In this document: positions 10,159 to 22,790 of the stretch, piece by piece
Layout: the number at the start of each line of letters is the position of its first letter
How positions within the stretch are numbered: position 1 is the stretch's first letter
Origin: Draba incana
Lineage: Eukaryota; Streptophyta; Magnoliopsida; Brassicales; Brassicaceae
Reading direction: 5' to 3'
Length of the DNA stretch: 64,000 bases
NCBI GenBank assembly: GCA_963576765.1
Contig: OY755211.1
Location: 6,700,437 to 6,764,436 of the forward strand
Notes under the pieces: generated by a model
Seen by the model: the letters and a program-made list of their open reading frames with translations, nothing else
What the model was told of the DNA's origin: nothing
The model's database searches: none
Made by a program: the position numbers and the translations under genes

Positions 10159-11619
10159 ATGGCAACAGATATGTATCAAGCGATGGAGAATATGTTTTTG
10201 GAGGAGGAGGAACCGAGAGCTGTGATGCCTAGTCTACCAGATTTCTCTTCGGCGGGTGATAACATCAACAGCTTGATTGGAAGGATTCTTAATCCAAAGG
10301 GAGTAAATATGGCGAGCCTTATTCTAGATATGCCTCGCAAGTGGCAGAAATATGAGAAGGTGAGAGGTATTGTTCTTTCAAAAGACAAGTTCCAGTTTTT
10401 CTTCAAGAATGAACACGATTTGGAAGAAATTTTGGAGAAAGGAGTTCATACATACAATTAATGGACTTTGGTTCTAGATCGATGGGTTGAATTTCCATCG
10501 GAGGAGTTCCTTCAATTCATACCCTTATGGGTAAGGATCAGAAATGTTCCGATTAATCACAATACTCCGGCGGCTGTGGAATGGCTGGGAGGATTCGTGG
10601 GTCAGGTTAAGGAGGTTGCAATGGATTCAACGAAAGCCCAGAGACAAGACTATGTTAGAGTTAAGGTAAATTTCAATGTCTCAAAACCTCTGCGTAAGTC
10701 AAAGACTTTTGATCTTCCATCTGGGGAGGAACACACAGTGTACTTTGATTACGAAAGGGTCCAAAAGAGGTGCTTTGAGTGCCAAAGGTTAACTCACGAG
10801 AGGGAATCATGTCCCTTATTGATGAAACGACGAAAAGAGGAGATGATAGAAAAGAGTGCTAGAGGTCAAGTTCAGAATCTCATAACTCCCCTTCAAGTAT
10901 TATCTGAGTCGGATCCTTTGTTTGGGGTGTTATCGGAGAAGCAGGTGGGAATTGATCCTTTAACGGGGAGACCCAGGATTGCGGAGGAGGTGCTGCAAGA
11001 GATTCGAAGGTATCTTACGATTGAAAATGGGGATCCAGAGATGGTTAAGAAGGACAGAGTTAAAGAGACAGTGAGAGAAGCAGAGAGTGATCCCAGATTG
11101 CAAAAATCAATTCTCAAATTGGAACCACCTACTCTATTATCTTTTCAACCCAACAAAGGAAAGGGGTTGGTGTTTGAGTATGAATCAGCAGGGTCTTCAA
11201 CATCCTCAGGGATGAAGCCTGGTCCAGAATCTAAATTGTTAGCCGATGCAGTTAAAGCTGGCAATGCTATGATTTGGAAACCGAAAGGGAATCAGACGAT
11301 GAGTGATAATGTGGGCTTTTCTCAAGGAGATCTTAGCTTCTCGGTTGGCTTAACGGGAAAAGATTCTGGCTTCTTTGAAGCTGGACCTTCCGGGGCTAAA
11401 GGGAAGATGGGAAAGGTAAGAAAGAGGCCACATAAAAGCAAAAGGAGACCAAAGCCAAGGGATCCTAATATCATGTCTTTTGAGGAAGAAAACAAGGCAG
11501 GGAATGAGCAGAAAAGAGGTGAAAAGAGGAAGGTTGATGAGGACAGTATGGGAGGAGACAAAGGTGTTAGACGCATCAAAAATAGGATGGTCCCCTTGAT
11601 GGGACTTTTCAACCATTAA
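10159..11619 (+). pseudogene. LINE 1 ORF1, DUF4283/CCHC gag-like protein
   Basis: Starts at ATG 10159. One in-frame TAA (10459-10461) splits it, and the rest (10468-11619) stays in the same frame. Residues about 60-200 look like the DUF4283 nucleic-acid-binding region (RWVEFPSEEFLQFIPLWVRI). A zinc knuckle CFECQRLTHERESC (C-X2-C-X4-H-X4-C) follows, then a Lys/Arg-rich tail. The role in this family is RNA binding to form the LINE ribonucleoprotein. The stop looks like a single C-to-T change. The ORF ends in TAATG, so its stop codon overlaps the ORF2 start by one base. Confidence 0.82.
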
Positions 11620-14600
11620 TGAGCATTCTGAGCTGGAATTTCCAAGGGTTGGGGCGGCCTCAAGGCTTGACAATTCCGAGATTGCGGGAGATACGTAAAA
11701 GGTATTTTCCGGATGTGTTGTTCTTAATGGAAACAAAAAATAAAAGAGATGTGTTAGTTGACCTTCAAGAATGGCTTGGCTATGATTTTGTATATACTGT
11801 GGAACCAATTGGGCAAAGTGGAGGGTTGGCTTTGTTCTGGAAAAAGAGTGTAGAGGTAGATTTTAAGTTTGTGAATAAGAACTTGCTGGATCTTTTTGTA
11901 CAGTTTGGTTCTTCTAGTTTCTTTGTGACTTGTGTATATGGTCATCCAGTGGTGGAGAATAGAATGGAGGTATGGGAGAGATTAACAAGGATTGGAATCC
12001 AAAGAAAGGAAAGGTGGTGCATGATAGGGGATTTTAACGAAATTCTAAATAATGAGGAGAAGATAGGAGGGATAGTCAGGTCAGAAGAGTCCTTTCAAGG
12101 ATTCTTTAATGTGATCAAAGCTTGTGGATTAAAGGAATTACCTAGTGTGGGAAACAACTTTACTTGGGGAGGAAGAAGATCAAAGGCAAAAATTTTTGTG
12201 CAATGCAAGCTGGACAGATGTTTCGGTAACGCGGAATGGTATCGTCTTTTCCCAGCATCAAATCAAGCTTTTTTGGAAAAACGAGGATCGGATCACAGAC
12301 CGGTTTTAGTAAAGCTTGTGGCGTCACAAGAATCGTATAGGGGCTGTTTTAGATTTGATCAAAGATTCCTCTTCAAGCCGATGATTAAGGAGGCAGTGTT
12401 GCCTACTTGGAATGGGAGATCGTTGCAGTTTATTGACTCGGTGACTGACAGATCAGGAGAGTAAGGAAAGCTCTAAGTCAATGGAAGAAAGAAAACAATT
12501 CAAACTCCTTGGACAGAATTCAACAACTAGAAAAAGATCTTGAGGATATCCAATCTTCCTCAGACCCTAGTACTAGGCAAATGGATGGAGTGAGAAGAGA
12601 GCTTGGAGAGGCATATAGGGAAGAGGAAATTTATTGGCTTCAAAAAAGCAGAAACAATTGGTATAAAGTGGGGGATAAAAACTCAAAGTTCTTCCACGAT
12701 TCAGTGAAGGCTAGTAGAGTGAGGAACCATATAGCACAACTTCAAGATGCAAGAGGTGTTATGCAGAAAGGAGATGCTTCTAAGGGAGAAGTTGCGGTGC
12801 AGTACTTCATGGATCTATTCAAAGCATCACAAGCTACTGATTTTAATGAATGGTTCTCTGACTTACAGCCGAGAGTTCCTCAAAGAGTGAATGAGTGTAT
12901 TACGGCGGAGGTTACTAATGAGGAGATAAGACAAGCAGTTTTCTCCATTAACCCCTCTAAGGCTCCGAGGCCTGATGGCATGACTGCGTTGTTTTATCAA
13001 CACTATTGGGATACAATCAAAGATCAGGTCATAGCAGAAATCAAAAGTTTTTTCTTATCAGGATCTTTCCCTTTGGATTGGAATTTTACTCAGATTTGTC
13101 TAATACCAAAAAAAGGAAACTCTCCTCTAATGTCAGACTATAGGCCTATAAGCCTTTGCTCAGTGTTGTATAAAGTGGTGTCTAAGATCCTGGTAGCTAG
13201 AATCAAACCCCATCTCCATACTCTTGTCTCTCCAAATCAGTCAGCTTTTGTGCCCGAAAGACTAATCTCGGACAACATTCTGATTGCACACGAGCTAGTT
13301 CACGGGCTTAGAACGCATCCACAGATATCAAAGGAGTACATGGCAGTCAAAACTGACATGTCTAAGGCCTATGATAGAGTTGAGTGGAACTACCTGGAGG
13401 CTTTACTTACGGCTTTGGGCTTTTCGCGGATATGGGTGGCATGGGTCATGTTCTGTGTTACATCGGTGTCATATACGGTAATGATTAATGGGCAGGCCCA
13501 AGGACTGATCAAACCTCAAAGGGGATTAAGACAAGGCGATCCTTTGTCCCCTTTTTTGTTTGTAATGTGCACAGAGGGGCTTACTCACCTTCTCAATAGA
13601 GCGGAGAGGGAGAGCCTTATAACCGGAGTCAGATTCCATGAATCGGGGCCTTCGGTTCACCACTTATTATTTGCAGACGACAGTCTATTTCTCTGCCAAG
13701 CTCAAGTTAACCAAGTCTCAGTTCTGAAACAAATCCTTCAGGTCTATGGAGACGCGACAGGCCAGGTTATAAATCTTAACAAATCTTCTATTTCTTTTGG
13801 AGAAGGAATTGAAGAGAACGTTAAACTAAGGCTAAAAGAGAAGCTGGGAATTTACAATGAGGGAGGAGCTAATAATTATCTAGGACTACCAAAATGTTTC
13901 AGTAAATCCAAAGCAGAGTTGTTGGCTTATATTCATGAAAGAATGCAGGAAAGGTTTTCGGGTTGGTTTTCCAGATCTCTGTCTCAAGGTGGCAAGGAAG
14001 TGTTGATTAAAGCGGTGGCTTTGGCAATGCCAGTTTATGCAATGTCATGCTTTCAAATGCCCAAGTCCACTTGTAAGAAATTGACAGGTGCAATAGCAGA
14101 TTTTTGGTGGAGATCTCTCGAACATTAGAGGAAAATCCATTGGATAGCTTGGGATAAGATGTGTCTTCCGAAATCTTTAGGAGGAATGGGTTTTAAAGAT
14201 ATTGAGTGCTTTAATCAGGCGCTCATGGCCAAACAAGCGTGGAGGCTGATTCAAAACCCTCAGTGCCTTTTCTCTAGAGTTATGAAGAGTAGATACTATG
14301 ACCACTCAGAATTTTTAGATGCGGTTGAGGGTCGTAGGCCATCTTTTGGTTGGAAGAGCATCATTCATGGTAGAGTTTTGTTGAGCAGAGGATTAAAGAA
14401 GAATATCGGGAATGGTCAGACCATTAGTGTGTGGGTTGATAGATGGATTTTTGATGGGGTTTGGAGACCCCCTTTGATAATGAATCAATCCATAGATTTG
14501 TTGCTGATGGTGAATGACCTGTTAGACCCAATCTCTAGGACCTGGGATAGGGAGAAACTTCATTCCCTGTTTTATCCTGCAGATATTGAGTTAATTTTGA

Positions 14601-15742
14601 AGATAAAGCCAGCTGTCTCGGTTACAGATTATTGGTCTTGGCAATTTAACAAGAGTGGAGACTATACGGTAAAATCAGGAAGTTGGTTGGCAACTCAGAC
14701 AAAGCACCAACATCTGATAAGAGAGGAGTCAGCGCAACCGTCCATCAATGGGATATATGATCAGATTTGGAGTTTGAAAACGCCTCCTAAGATCAAAACA
14801 TTTATGTGGAAAGCAGTCAAAGGGGCGGTGGCAGTGGCAGATAGGATTTTATCTAGAGGGATAAAGGTAGATACCAGATGTCAAGTTTGCGGATTGGAGG
14901 GTGAATCAGTGAATCATGTTATTTTCTCTTGTACTGTGGCAAGGCAGGTTTGGGCAGTCTCTAATTTCCCCATGCCTGAGAATGGTTTCAGTGATTGCTC
15001 AATATACCAAAACATGTTCTTTCTTCTTGTGGTGGGGAAGAACATAGGAGTTCCACTTGAAATTAGAAAGAGCTTCCCCTGGATAATTTGGAGATTGTGG
15101 AAGAATAGAAACTATCTTCTTTTTCAAGGGGTGAGATTCCCGTCCATTGACTCAGTTCAAAAGATAAGAGAGGATGTCAAGGATTGGTCTAATGCTCAAG
15201 TGGTTGAGTCAACAGTTGAGACTTATGAGGTTGAAGCAAAGATCAGAAATAGGAAAAGATGGAGACCTCCTTTTAATGGCTGGCAGAAGTGTAACTTTGC
15301 ATATTCCTGGAACAAGGAGAAGGCATCAGGAGGGGCTGCATGGGTCACTAGAGACGAGAAGGGAGTGGTGCATCTCCATAGTAGAAGAAGCTTTGCCGGG
15401 GTACATAGTGTGATGGAAGCAAAATTACTAACTTTTCTCTGGGCAATTGAAAGCATGATCAGCCTAACAAAATCTAAAGTAATCTTTGCTTCAGATGCAG
15501 TAGACTTGTTCGGAGCAGTTCAAAGGCCACAAGCTTGGCCGTCCTTCAGGTTTTATTCGTCTGAGGTTTCTAGAGCTCTCCGAGATATTAACAGTTGGGA
15601 GTTGTGTTTGGAAGACTTTTATTCAAACTTGGGAGCTAGGCTTATACCTAAAAGCGTAACAAGGGAGGATCGTAGACAATCATACGTGGTGGTAGGTCCA
15701 CCAGTCTGGCTCAAGGAGCTGTTTGATTCGGAAAGGGTTTAG
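11619..15742 (+). pseudogene. LINE 1 ORF2, endonuclease-reverse transcriptase-RNase H polyprotein
   Basis: The ATG at 11619 overlaps the ORF1 stop. Bases 11619-12464 encode an endonuclease/exonuclease/phosphatase domain (SWNFQGLG, IGDFNEIL, GSDHRPVLV). After a frameshift near 12464-12510 the frame continues at 12509-14128 with the reverse transcriptase (DYRPISLCSVLYK, DMSKAYDRVEW, RGLRQGDPLSPFLF, FADDSLFL). A single stop at 14126-14128 precedes 14159-15742, which holds the zf-RVT region (LKTPPKIKTFMWKAVKG, C-X2-C ... H-X4-C) and a degraded RNase H-like tail. Target-primed reverse transcription is the family's mechanism. With two lesions this copy is not active. Confidence 0.88.
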
Positions 15743-15920
15743 ATCCTTTCACATTCAAATATTTAGGAGGCACTTTTTGGTGTTTGATTGTGGCAGATCC
15801 TTTTTAATTCTTGCTCTGTTTGATAGGGGAAGAAAATACTTGGCGTTATGCCACTGCTTTTGGGTTTCGACTCTAATTATTATGTTATATATGAAGGTAA
15901 TTTCAGATGAAAAAAAAAAA

Positions 15921-16290
15921 ACTGCATAAGAAACAAAGAAGAATAAAAAATAACAAAGTAAAGTAGAAATAACATGCAAATGGAAGATGCATTTTGAAGA
16001 AAAGGGTGAAATTTGATTGGGCAGCTATTTAATACTTTTTGGTATTTAGTATATGACATCGATTAGACGTCGAACAACGAACAATTTGATTCTAGATATT
16101 TTAAGATAAGTTATCTTTACACACATTGGTGTTAATGAAGTGAAGTCTTTGATATATTTTTAATAGCATATTCATTTCTAGTTTGTTACATATTTCACAT
16201 GTGTATGGCTATGTCAAATTAATACCAAAAACAAAAAATTTAGGAATACATGTTATATATTGATTAAAGATATTTCCTAATTCATATATA
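15921..16290. other. AT-rich intergenic DNA, no gene seen
   Basis: I see no supported ORF, repeat or RNA gene between the LINE poly(A) tail and the Emigrant-like element. Confidence 0.6.
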
Positions 16291-16906
16291 CAGTAAAACT
16301 TCTATAAATTAATAATATTGGGACTTTGAAAATTTATTAATTTAGAGAGTTATTAATTTATCGATAAATTAATATTTATAAATTTATAGAGAGATTTTTT
16401 TATTCTATATTTTGTGTAAAAAAATTATTTAAAATGAAACATTTACCTTGAAACTCATATGAATTCTTATAAAATTTTATTTAATTAAAAATTTATAGAT
16501 TTTATTATTTATATATTTATCTTACCCATATTATGCTAATAATCCTGGTTATCATAATAAAATATATGTCAATAGTTTACTTGACTATCCGAATGAAAAT
16601 GATACATACTCTGAAGTTTAGAGTATTAAAAAAATTACGGTTGCACTTCGATAATGTTAAAGACGAGATAACAATACCCAAAGTAGTTACGCATAAAAAA
16701 TATTTATTGCGTCTAAAACTCTTATGATTGTAGGATACAAATTGAGATAATAACATTATAAATTTTTGATGCAAGAAAGAAAATTAGAAATTGATTACAA
16801 TCCAATTTTAAAAAGACACAAATAATAAAAAATCCTATTTTACTAAATTTTATTAATTTATGGTGATTATTAATTTATAGAGCATTAATTTATAGAGGTT
16901 CTATTG
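16291..16906. mobile_element. Emigrant-like (Tc1/mariner-pogo) MITE, 616 bp, TSD TA
   Basis: The left terminus CAGTAAAACTTCTATAAATT and the right terminus AATTTATAGAGGTTCTATTG form inverted repeats of about 24 bp that match the Emigrant type of Arabidopsis. TA flanks both sides (16289-16290 and 16907-16908). The interior is AT-rich, with further ATTAATTTAT words near each end. A 64-codon ORF inside is not recognised as a transposase. Confidence 0.85.
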
Positions 16907-18376
16907 TAAGTTTTTACTTTTTACTAGTGTTGTTTGTAGTTTTTATTTTAAAACTTAGCTACTATAGTCTATAGATGCATGTCATTTAAAAGATCTTTAT
17001 TAGTTAATTTGATTAGATTTGTTTTTAAATATCATTGAGCTTAATGTTACTAACTCATTATCACGAGTCATGCAATCAGAAGATGAACTTTCCATTCGCA
17101 TAAATACTAAAACCGATTATCATAAAGTATATATTCTTAATCTAAAAACATCTCCATCGACAAATTTTTACAAAGTCTCTGAGATTAAAAAAAAATAATA
17201 ATAAATGTAGATACAAAAAAGAGAAAGAAAGACGAGTCTCTCAAATAAAAACCGGTTCTCATTTTTTTGAAACACATTTGCCAATTGTCTTGGTTAAATG
17301 TATTTTAATGCTAAACTTAATTCAATAAATAAATTATTAAGTAAAAGATTTTTTAGATTTCTAACCGATAGAGGTGCTCTAAGTTCTATACTTCTAGTCA
17401 TGCGATGCGATATTAGGTGTTATGCTTCTGTTGTGATGAACAAGCAAGGTCGAATCAATCAAGGAATGTAAAACGAAAGAGAGAAACAAACTTGAGGAAA
17501 TACCCTTTTAGGGTTTCTGTATTAATGTGTGAATGATAAATTAAAAGCCCTATGATGAATATTTATACCCTCAAACCCGATACATGTATAATTAGGAAAA
17601 ACCTAAGCCCATTGGGAAATCTCCTAAAGCCCACACATATACCGTAAAAAATGATGGGGGGCTTCTTAACCATATATTTTTTTTTTCCGTTAACGGTTAA
17701 ATATATTTCGTAAAAGTCACCACCACCCTTTACAAAAATGTTTTTGTGTAGTCTTTCTACCTAAAATGATAAGGAACATAGTAGACTATGGCAATGTGAA
17801 AGATGAAGAAGGGAAGTCAGATCATCTGTATTTATCATAACCTTAACTGAAAATATTGGTTCAAACTTTTCATCACACAAACTTTAGACCTGGTCTAATG
17901 ACCACGCATATTCTAGGCCAAGATCTCTAGGAAAATAAAATCACATATAAACATCATTGAGCCTTGATCGACATCATGATCACTCTAATTACGACACACA
18001 TAAGTCTTAACGACCAGACTTATCAATAGCGGAGCTAAATGATCGTTCTCGTAATCAAAAGCTAAACATGTTGTTAGTTAAGTGCCAAGGCTCTTGCCGG
18101 TCGCTGGTGCGTGTAGGGGGTCGACCCCATTTTCCTCCTTGTGGGATAAATGCGGGCCTTATAAGCCCACAAGACGACTAAAAATAACGACTTTCAAAAG
18201 GATCAAGTATTTCTAGTAGAAATCAACCGTCACATCAAAGTAGCATTCTATAGCATGAACTTTGGCTATGTGAAGATTGTTATATATATAATACAAATGC
18301 TAACATAATCTCTTTCATTAAACGGATTGATAATAGAAGTATATTGCAACAAAAGCATAAAAGCGCCCAAGACCCC
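16907..18376. other. AT-rich intergenic DNA with a possible LTR-like stretch
   Basis: No gene is supported. Bases 17400-17640, read on the minus strand, resemble an LTR with a TATAAATATT box, an AAACCCTAAAAGGG leader and ...CTTGTTCATCACAAC at the end, but termini and TSDs were not found. Bases 18060-18180 are GC-richer (GGTCGCTGGTGCGTGTAGG) and unassigned. Confidence 0.3.
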
Positions 18377-18395
18377 GGGGGGGGGGGGGGGGGGG
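18377..18395 (+). repeat. G19 homopolymer after C4
   Basis: Nineteen consecutive G follow four C, 15 bp left of the CACTA insertion. It could be a genuine homopolymer (quadruplex-prone on one strand) or a sequencing or assembly artefact. Confidence 0.9.
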
Positions 18396-18835
18396 CGTTT
18401 ACAAAGAACTCACTACAAGAAAACAGCCGCAAATCCGACGGAATTTCCGACAGAAGGAATTCCGTCGGAAAATTTCGGACGGTAATCCGACCGATTTCCG
18501 ACGGACAAGAAGACCGTCGGAAATCGGTCGGATTATTGGACCGTATAACTTGCCGGTGCCGACGCCGGAGGAGATTCCGGTAAGCTGTCGAAAATCCGTC
18601 GGAAAATATGAACCGTTAATAGTTTCCGACAGATTTCCGACAGACACCCAACTATCTGTCGGAAATCTGTCGGAAAAATAGCCGTTATATAGCCTTTATT
18701 ATATCCGTTAGTTTTCCGACGCTTTTCCGACGGTCAGCGTATTTATATATATGATTCCACACATCTTCATTCACTCACAAAACAACAACAACTTCCAACC
18801 AAACATTTGTTAGAAAAAATCGTTAAGAGAGTGAG

Positions 18836-21800
18836 ATGTCATCTTCTAGATATTATAGATCGTGGATGGATGAGGAGATGTATGATCCGGAGTCGAAGAC
18901 ATTAAATGAAAGTTATGCACGAGGTATATGCGAGTTCATGGCGGTTGTCGGGAATCGAAATGTGATAAATGCCCATGTTTAAATTGTTGCAATTCGCGTA
19001 ATGTTAATGTAGAACAAGTTTGGCATCACTTGTATACCAATAGTTTTATGCCGGGATACAAAATTTGGTTTTTTCATGGAGAAACTAATAATGATGGTGC
19101 TAGTAGTAGCAGTGCACCATATGTTGCAGATAGCTTAGGCGAACATAGAACGGATAACTTAGGTGAACATAGAACGGATAGCTTTGGCGAACATAGAACG
19201 GAAGTAGATTTTGGTGTAGGTACCGCTGAGATGGTTCATGATGCGTTTAGAGAGAATTTGCCATCGATCGTAATAGGGGAGGATAGAGTAGAAGAACCAA
19301 ATGAAGAAGCTAGAAGATTTTTTGATATGTTAGACGCAGGGAAGCAACCATTATATCATGGGTGTAGAGACGGACATTCCCCTTTATCAACTGCTAGTAG
19401 ACTGATGACCCTTAAGACGGACTTCAATTTGGCGGAAGAGTGTGTTGATGCGATAGCATATTTTGTGAAAGATATTTTGCCTGAAGATAATCAGGCACCT
19501 GCATCATACTACGAGATACAGAAACTTGTAGCTGGTCTTGGTCTGCCGTATCAGGTGATAAATATACGCATCGACAACTGTATGCTATATTGGAGAGAAG
19601 ACGAAGACCGGAGAAGATGTAAATTTTGTCGTAAACCACGGTATCAGGAAACTGGTGGGAGAGTTCCAATTCCATATAAACGTATGTGGTACTTACCATT
19701 GACAGCGAGGTTAAAGAGGTTATATCAATCTGCGTGAACGACAGAAAAAATGAGATGGCATGCAGGGCATCGTCAAGATGGAGAGATTACACATCCTTCA
19801 GATGCAAAAGCGTGGAAACATTTTCAAATGTTGTATCCGGATTTTGCATATGAGTCAAGAAATGTGTACCTCGGGTTAAGTACGGATGGTTTCAACCCAT
19901 TTGGGAAGCATGGAAGGCAGTATTCTTTGTGGCCCGTAATCGTAACACCGTACAATTTGCCCCCTGGTATGTGCATGCGTCGAGAGTTTTTATTCCTCTC
20001 TGCTCTTATTCCCGACCCTGAGCATCCGAAGAGATCACTTGATGTATTCCTCCAGCCATTGATTTATGAGTTACAAATGCTATGGAGTCACGGTGTCGAA
20101 GCGTTTGATGTTTCACGGAAGCAGAATTTTCTGATGCGTGCGGTCCTTATGTGGACTATTAGCGATTTCCCAGCATACGGTATGCTATCTGGATGGACTA
20201 CTCATGGAAGATTATCATGCCCGTTTTGCCAAGACAACACTGACGCTTTCCAATTGAGGAATGGAAGAAAGCCATGTTGGTTTGATTGCCATAGAAGGTT
20301 TCTACCGGACGGCCATCCCTATCGTCGGCCTAAAAGATTATTTAAGAAAAATAAACAAGTGTTTGATGCTCCAATTGATGAGATAGACGGTCGTACTATA
20401 TTGGAGCAGTTGAGAGATTTTGGTGCTGAGAGGACTCCTGATTGTGGGGGTAATGGGCATGAACCGCTTTGTGGTGTAGGGGAAGCTCACAACGGGCACA
20501 AGAAGAGTATATTTTGGGATTTGCCGTATTGGAAGGATCATTTATTAAGGCACAACCTCGATGTGATGCATATTGAAAAGAACTTCTTTGACAACATCAT
20601 GAATACGGTGTTAAATATCCCGGGAAAGACAAAAGACAATGTGAAGTCTAGGATGGATGTTTCAAAGATTTGCTACCGTGATTATCTTGATCGTCTTCCC
20701 GATGGTACATATCCTTTTCCTCCGTACCGATTGCAAATACAAAAGATAAGAGAATTTTCCGGTGGATTAAAGACGAAGTTAAATTCACTGATGGATATGC
20801 AGCTAATCTGGGTAACTGCGTAGACTCGCGATACCTAAAGTTTTTGGGACTGAAGAGTCATGATTGTCATGTACTGATGCAGAGGCTTCTTCCATTTGCT
20901 TTTACCCATCTCCTTCCTCAAACTGTCCACGAAGCTATTGCAGCAGTTGGTGCTTTCTTTAGGGATTTATGCACGAGGACACTTATAGTTGAGGGGATCC
21001 GCAATTTATATGCCAATATACCAGTGATCCTTTGCAATCTTGAGAAGATCTTTCCGCCGTCTTTTTTTGATGTTATGGAACATCTTCCCCTACACCTCCC
21101 CCGCGAAGCCGAACTAGGTGGTCCCGTTCAATTTCGTTGGATGTATCCTTTCGAGCGGTACATGTTCCATCTAAAGAAGAAGGTCAAAAATTTGGCTCGA
21201 GTTGAAGGTTCTATTGTCGTACAGAGTATCAATGAAGAATCATCACAGTTTGCGGAATATTATTTTCCGCGGGAAGTTCGTACGAAGAGTAGACGTCCTG
21301 CTCGTCATGATGATAGAGGTGAGAGAGTCACGTATGCCGCGCTGGCCCTGAGTTGTTTTCGCAAGTTGGCCGAGTAATTGGGAGAGGGAAGAGACGCTTC
21401 CTATCACAAGATGAGTGGAGTCACTTACATATGTATATCCTAACGAATTGTGAGGAGATGGCGGAGTACGAAAGGTAAAAACAGAACTTATTTAAATACT
21501 TCTTGTTTTTAATGCCTAAGTAATATATAGGTTTCATATGTTATATATTTTTGTTTGCTTTCAGGATTTACATTGAATCAATACGTCGCTATTATCCGGA
21601 AATGACAGAAGACGAACTTGGAGAATCTAAGGAAACCGAGTTTCCAAATTGGCTGCAATATTACGTAAGTTTTAAAAAAACGCTTATGTATCTTAAAATT
21701 AGTGAATTAATTATTACTTAATTAAATGTTTGTTTATTAATTTGTCTAAATTATTATCTCAGGTTTCTGAAGGAATGAAGAATGGAGAAAGGTTTCCGAC

Positions 21801-22509
21801 ATGGTTATAAGAGATAGTTTCTGGCCCAAGCTTCGAAGGAACTTCATACGTTCGATATTGCATTTAGGATTCATGAAGAAAGGCCGAGGGCAACTGCAGA
21901 TTACGGTATTTCAGCTACAAGTGGTGATGTAGTCTACTACGAGATTCTCAAAGAAATATTGCAAGTGCGCTATCCAGGAATGTTGGGCATGAGGTGCATT
22001 GTTTTCTTGTGTGAGTGGTATGATCCGTCATATCCAGAAGGTGTTCAAGTGAGCCAATTTGGCGTCACTTCAGTAAATTCTTCTAGGAGACTGCAAAAGT
22101 ATGACCCATTCATCCTAGCATCACAGGCAGACCAAGTTTGATTTTAAAATTTTATAATACGTGTGTTATTGATAAATAATGATATTGTAATTGCCTAAAC
22201 TAAATATATTTGTTTCAGGTATGCTACATTTCTTACCCTAGGGTAACACATCGAGGAGATCCTTGGATTACAGTGACTCCAATTAATCCAAGAGGGAGAC
22301 TATATGGAGTTGCTGAGCAAGATGCTATGCAACCAACTAGAATTACTCCGATGGCTCCAGTTGATCATTCTTCAGCGGTGGACCTTTTTGTTGATTTCAC
22401 TGAATTTGGTGATAATATAGTACATTCAGAATCAGAAGCAGAAGTTGGAGAATTTGATGAAGACGAAGACACAATTCCTTCGGAAGGATCAGACTCAGAC
22501 TCAGATTAG
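18836..22509 (+). pseudogene. CACTA transposase (tnp2/TnpD type) with DUF4218 and DUF4216 regions
   Basis: Begins MSSSRYYRSWMDEEMYD at 18836, the usual transposase-associated start, with cysteine-rich CDKCPCLNCCNSRN after a frameshift near 18925. Bases 19750-20823 hold the tnp2 core (YLGLSTDGFNPFG, YNLPPGMCM, GEAHNGHKKSIFWDLPYW, NLDVMHIEKNFFDNI). Bases 20844-21377 are DUF4218-like (HLPREAELGGPVQFRWMYPF). Spliced exons 21565-21664, 21763-22135 and 22219-22509 give the DUF4216-like part (CEWYDPS, YDPFILASQADQV) and an acidic tail. Lesions: a frameshift near 18925, a stop at 19735-19737, frameshifts near 20775 and 21350, and a stop near 21810. This enzyme would cut and join the element ends; this copy cannot make it whole. 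Confidence 0.9.
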
Positions 22510-22626
22510 TTACATTATATGTTTGTATCTGTTAACATAAACCAGAATTTCAGATAATTTATATTTTTCTATTTTTTTTTTAAAAAAATGATTTTCCGTT
22601 GGAACTATGTCGGAAATATATATATA

Positions 22627-22790
22627 TAACACGTGTCGTCAGATGAATTTTTATAAGAAGATTATATAAATATCCGTTTCTGTCGGAAATCTGTCGGAAA
22701 TATATATATATATATATTTCTGACAGATTTCCGACAGAAACGGATATTTATATAATCTTCTTATAAAAATTCATCTGACGACACGTGTTA
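22627..22790. repeat. 164-bp palindrome between the two CACTA genes
   Basis: The arms run TAACACGTGTCGTCAG ... and ... CTGACGACACGTGTTA, with one mismatch noticed. The axis is in a TA-repeat at 22708/22709. Each arm contains CTGTCGGAAATCTGTCGG, the subterminal word of the element. It lies about 120 bp past the end of the transposase gene and may serve as a terminator, a small-RNA source, or the scar of a nested MITE. Confidence 0.9.

Larger units (their letters stand above)
9932..15920 (+). mobile_element. LINE (non-LTR retrotransposon) 1, degenerate
   Basis: The order is ORF1 (gag-like, CCHC knuckle), then ORF2 (endonuclease, reverse transcriptase, zf-RVT, RNase H-like), then a run of about 11 A at 15910-15920. 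This is the arrangement of plant L1-type elements. The 5' limit is set where the palindrome ends. A clear target-site duplication was not found; CATAAAAGAA at the left and CATAAGAAAC after the A-tract are only a weak match. Lesions are one stop in ORF1 and one frameshift plus one stop in ORF2. Confidence 0.88.
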
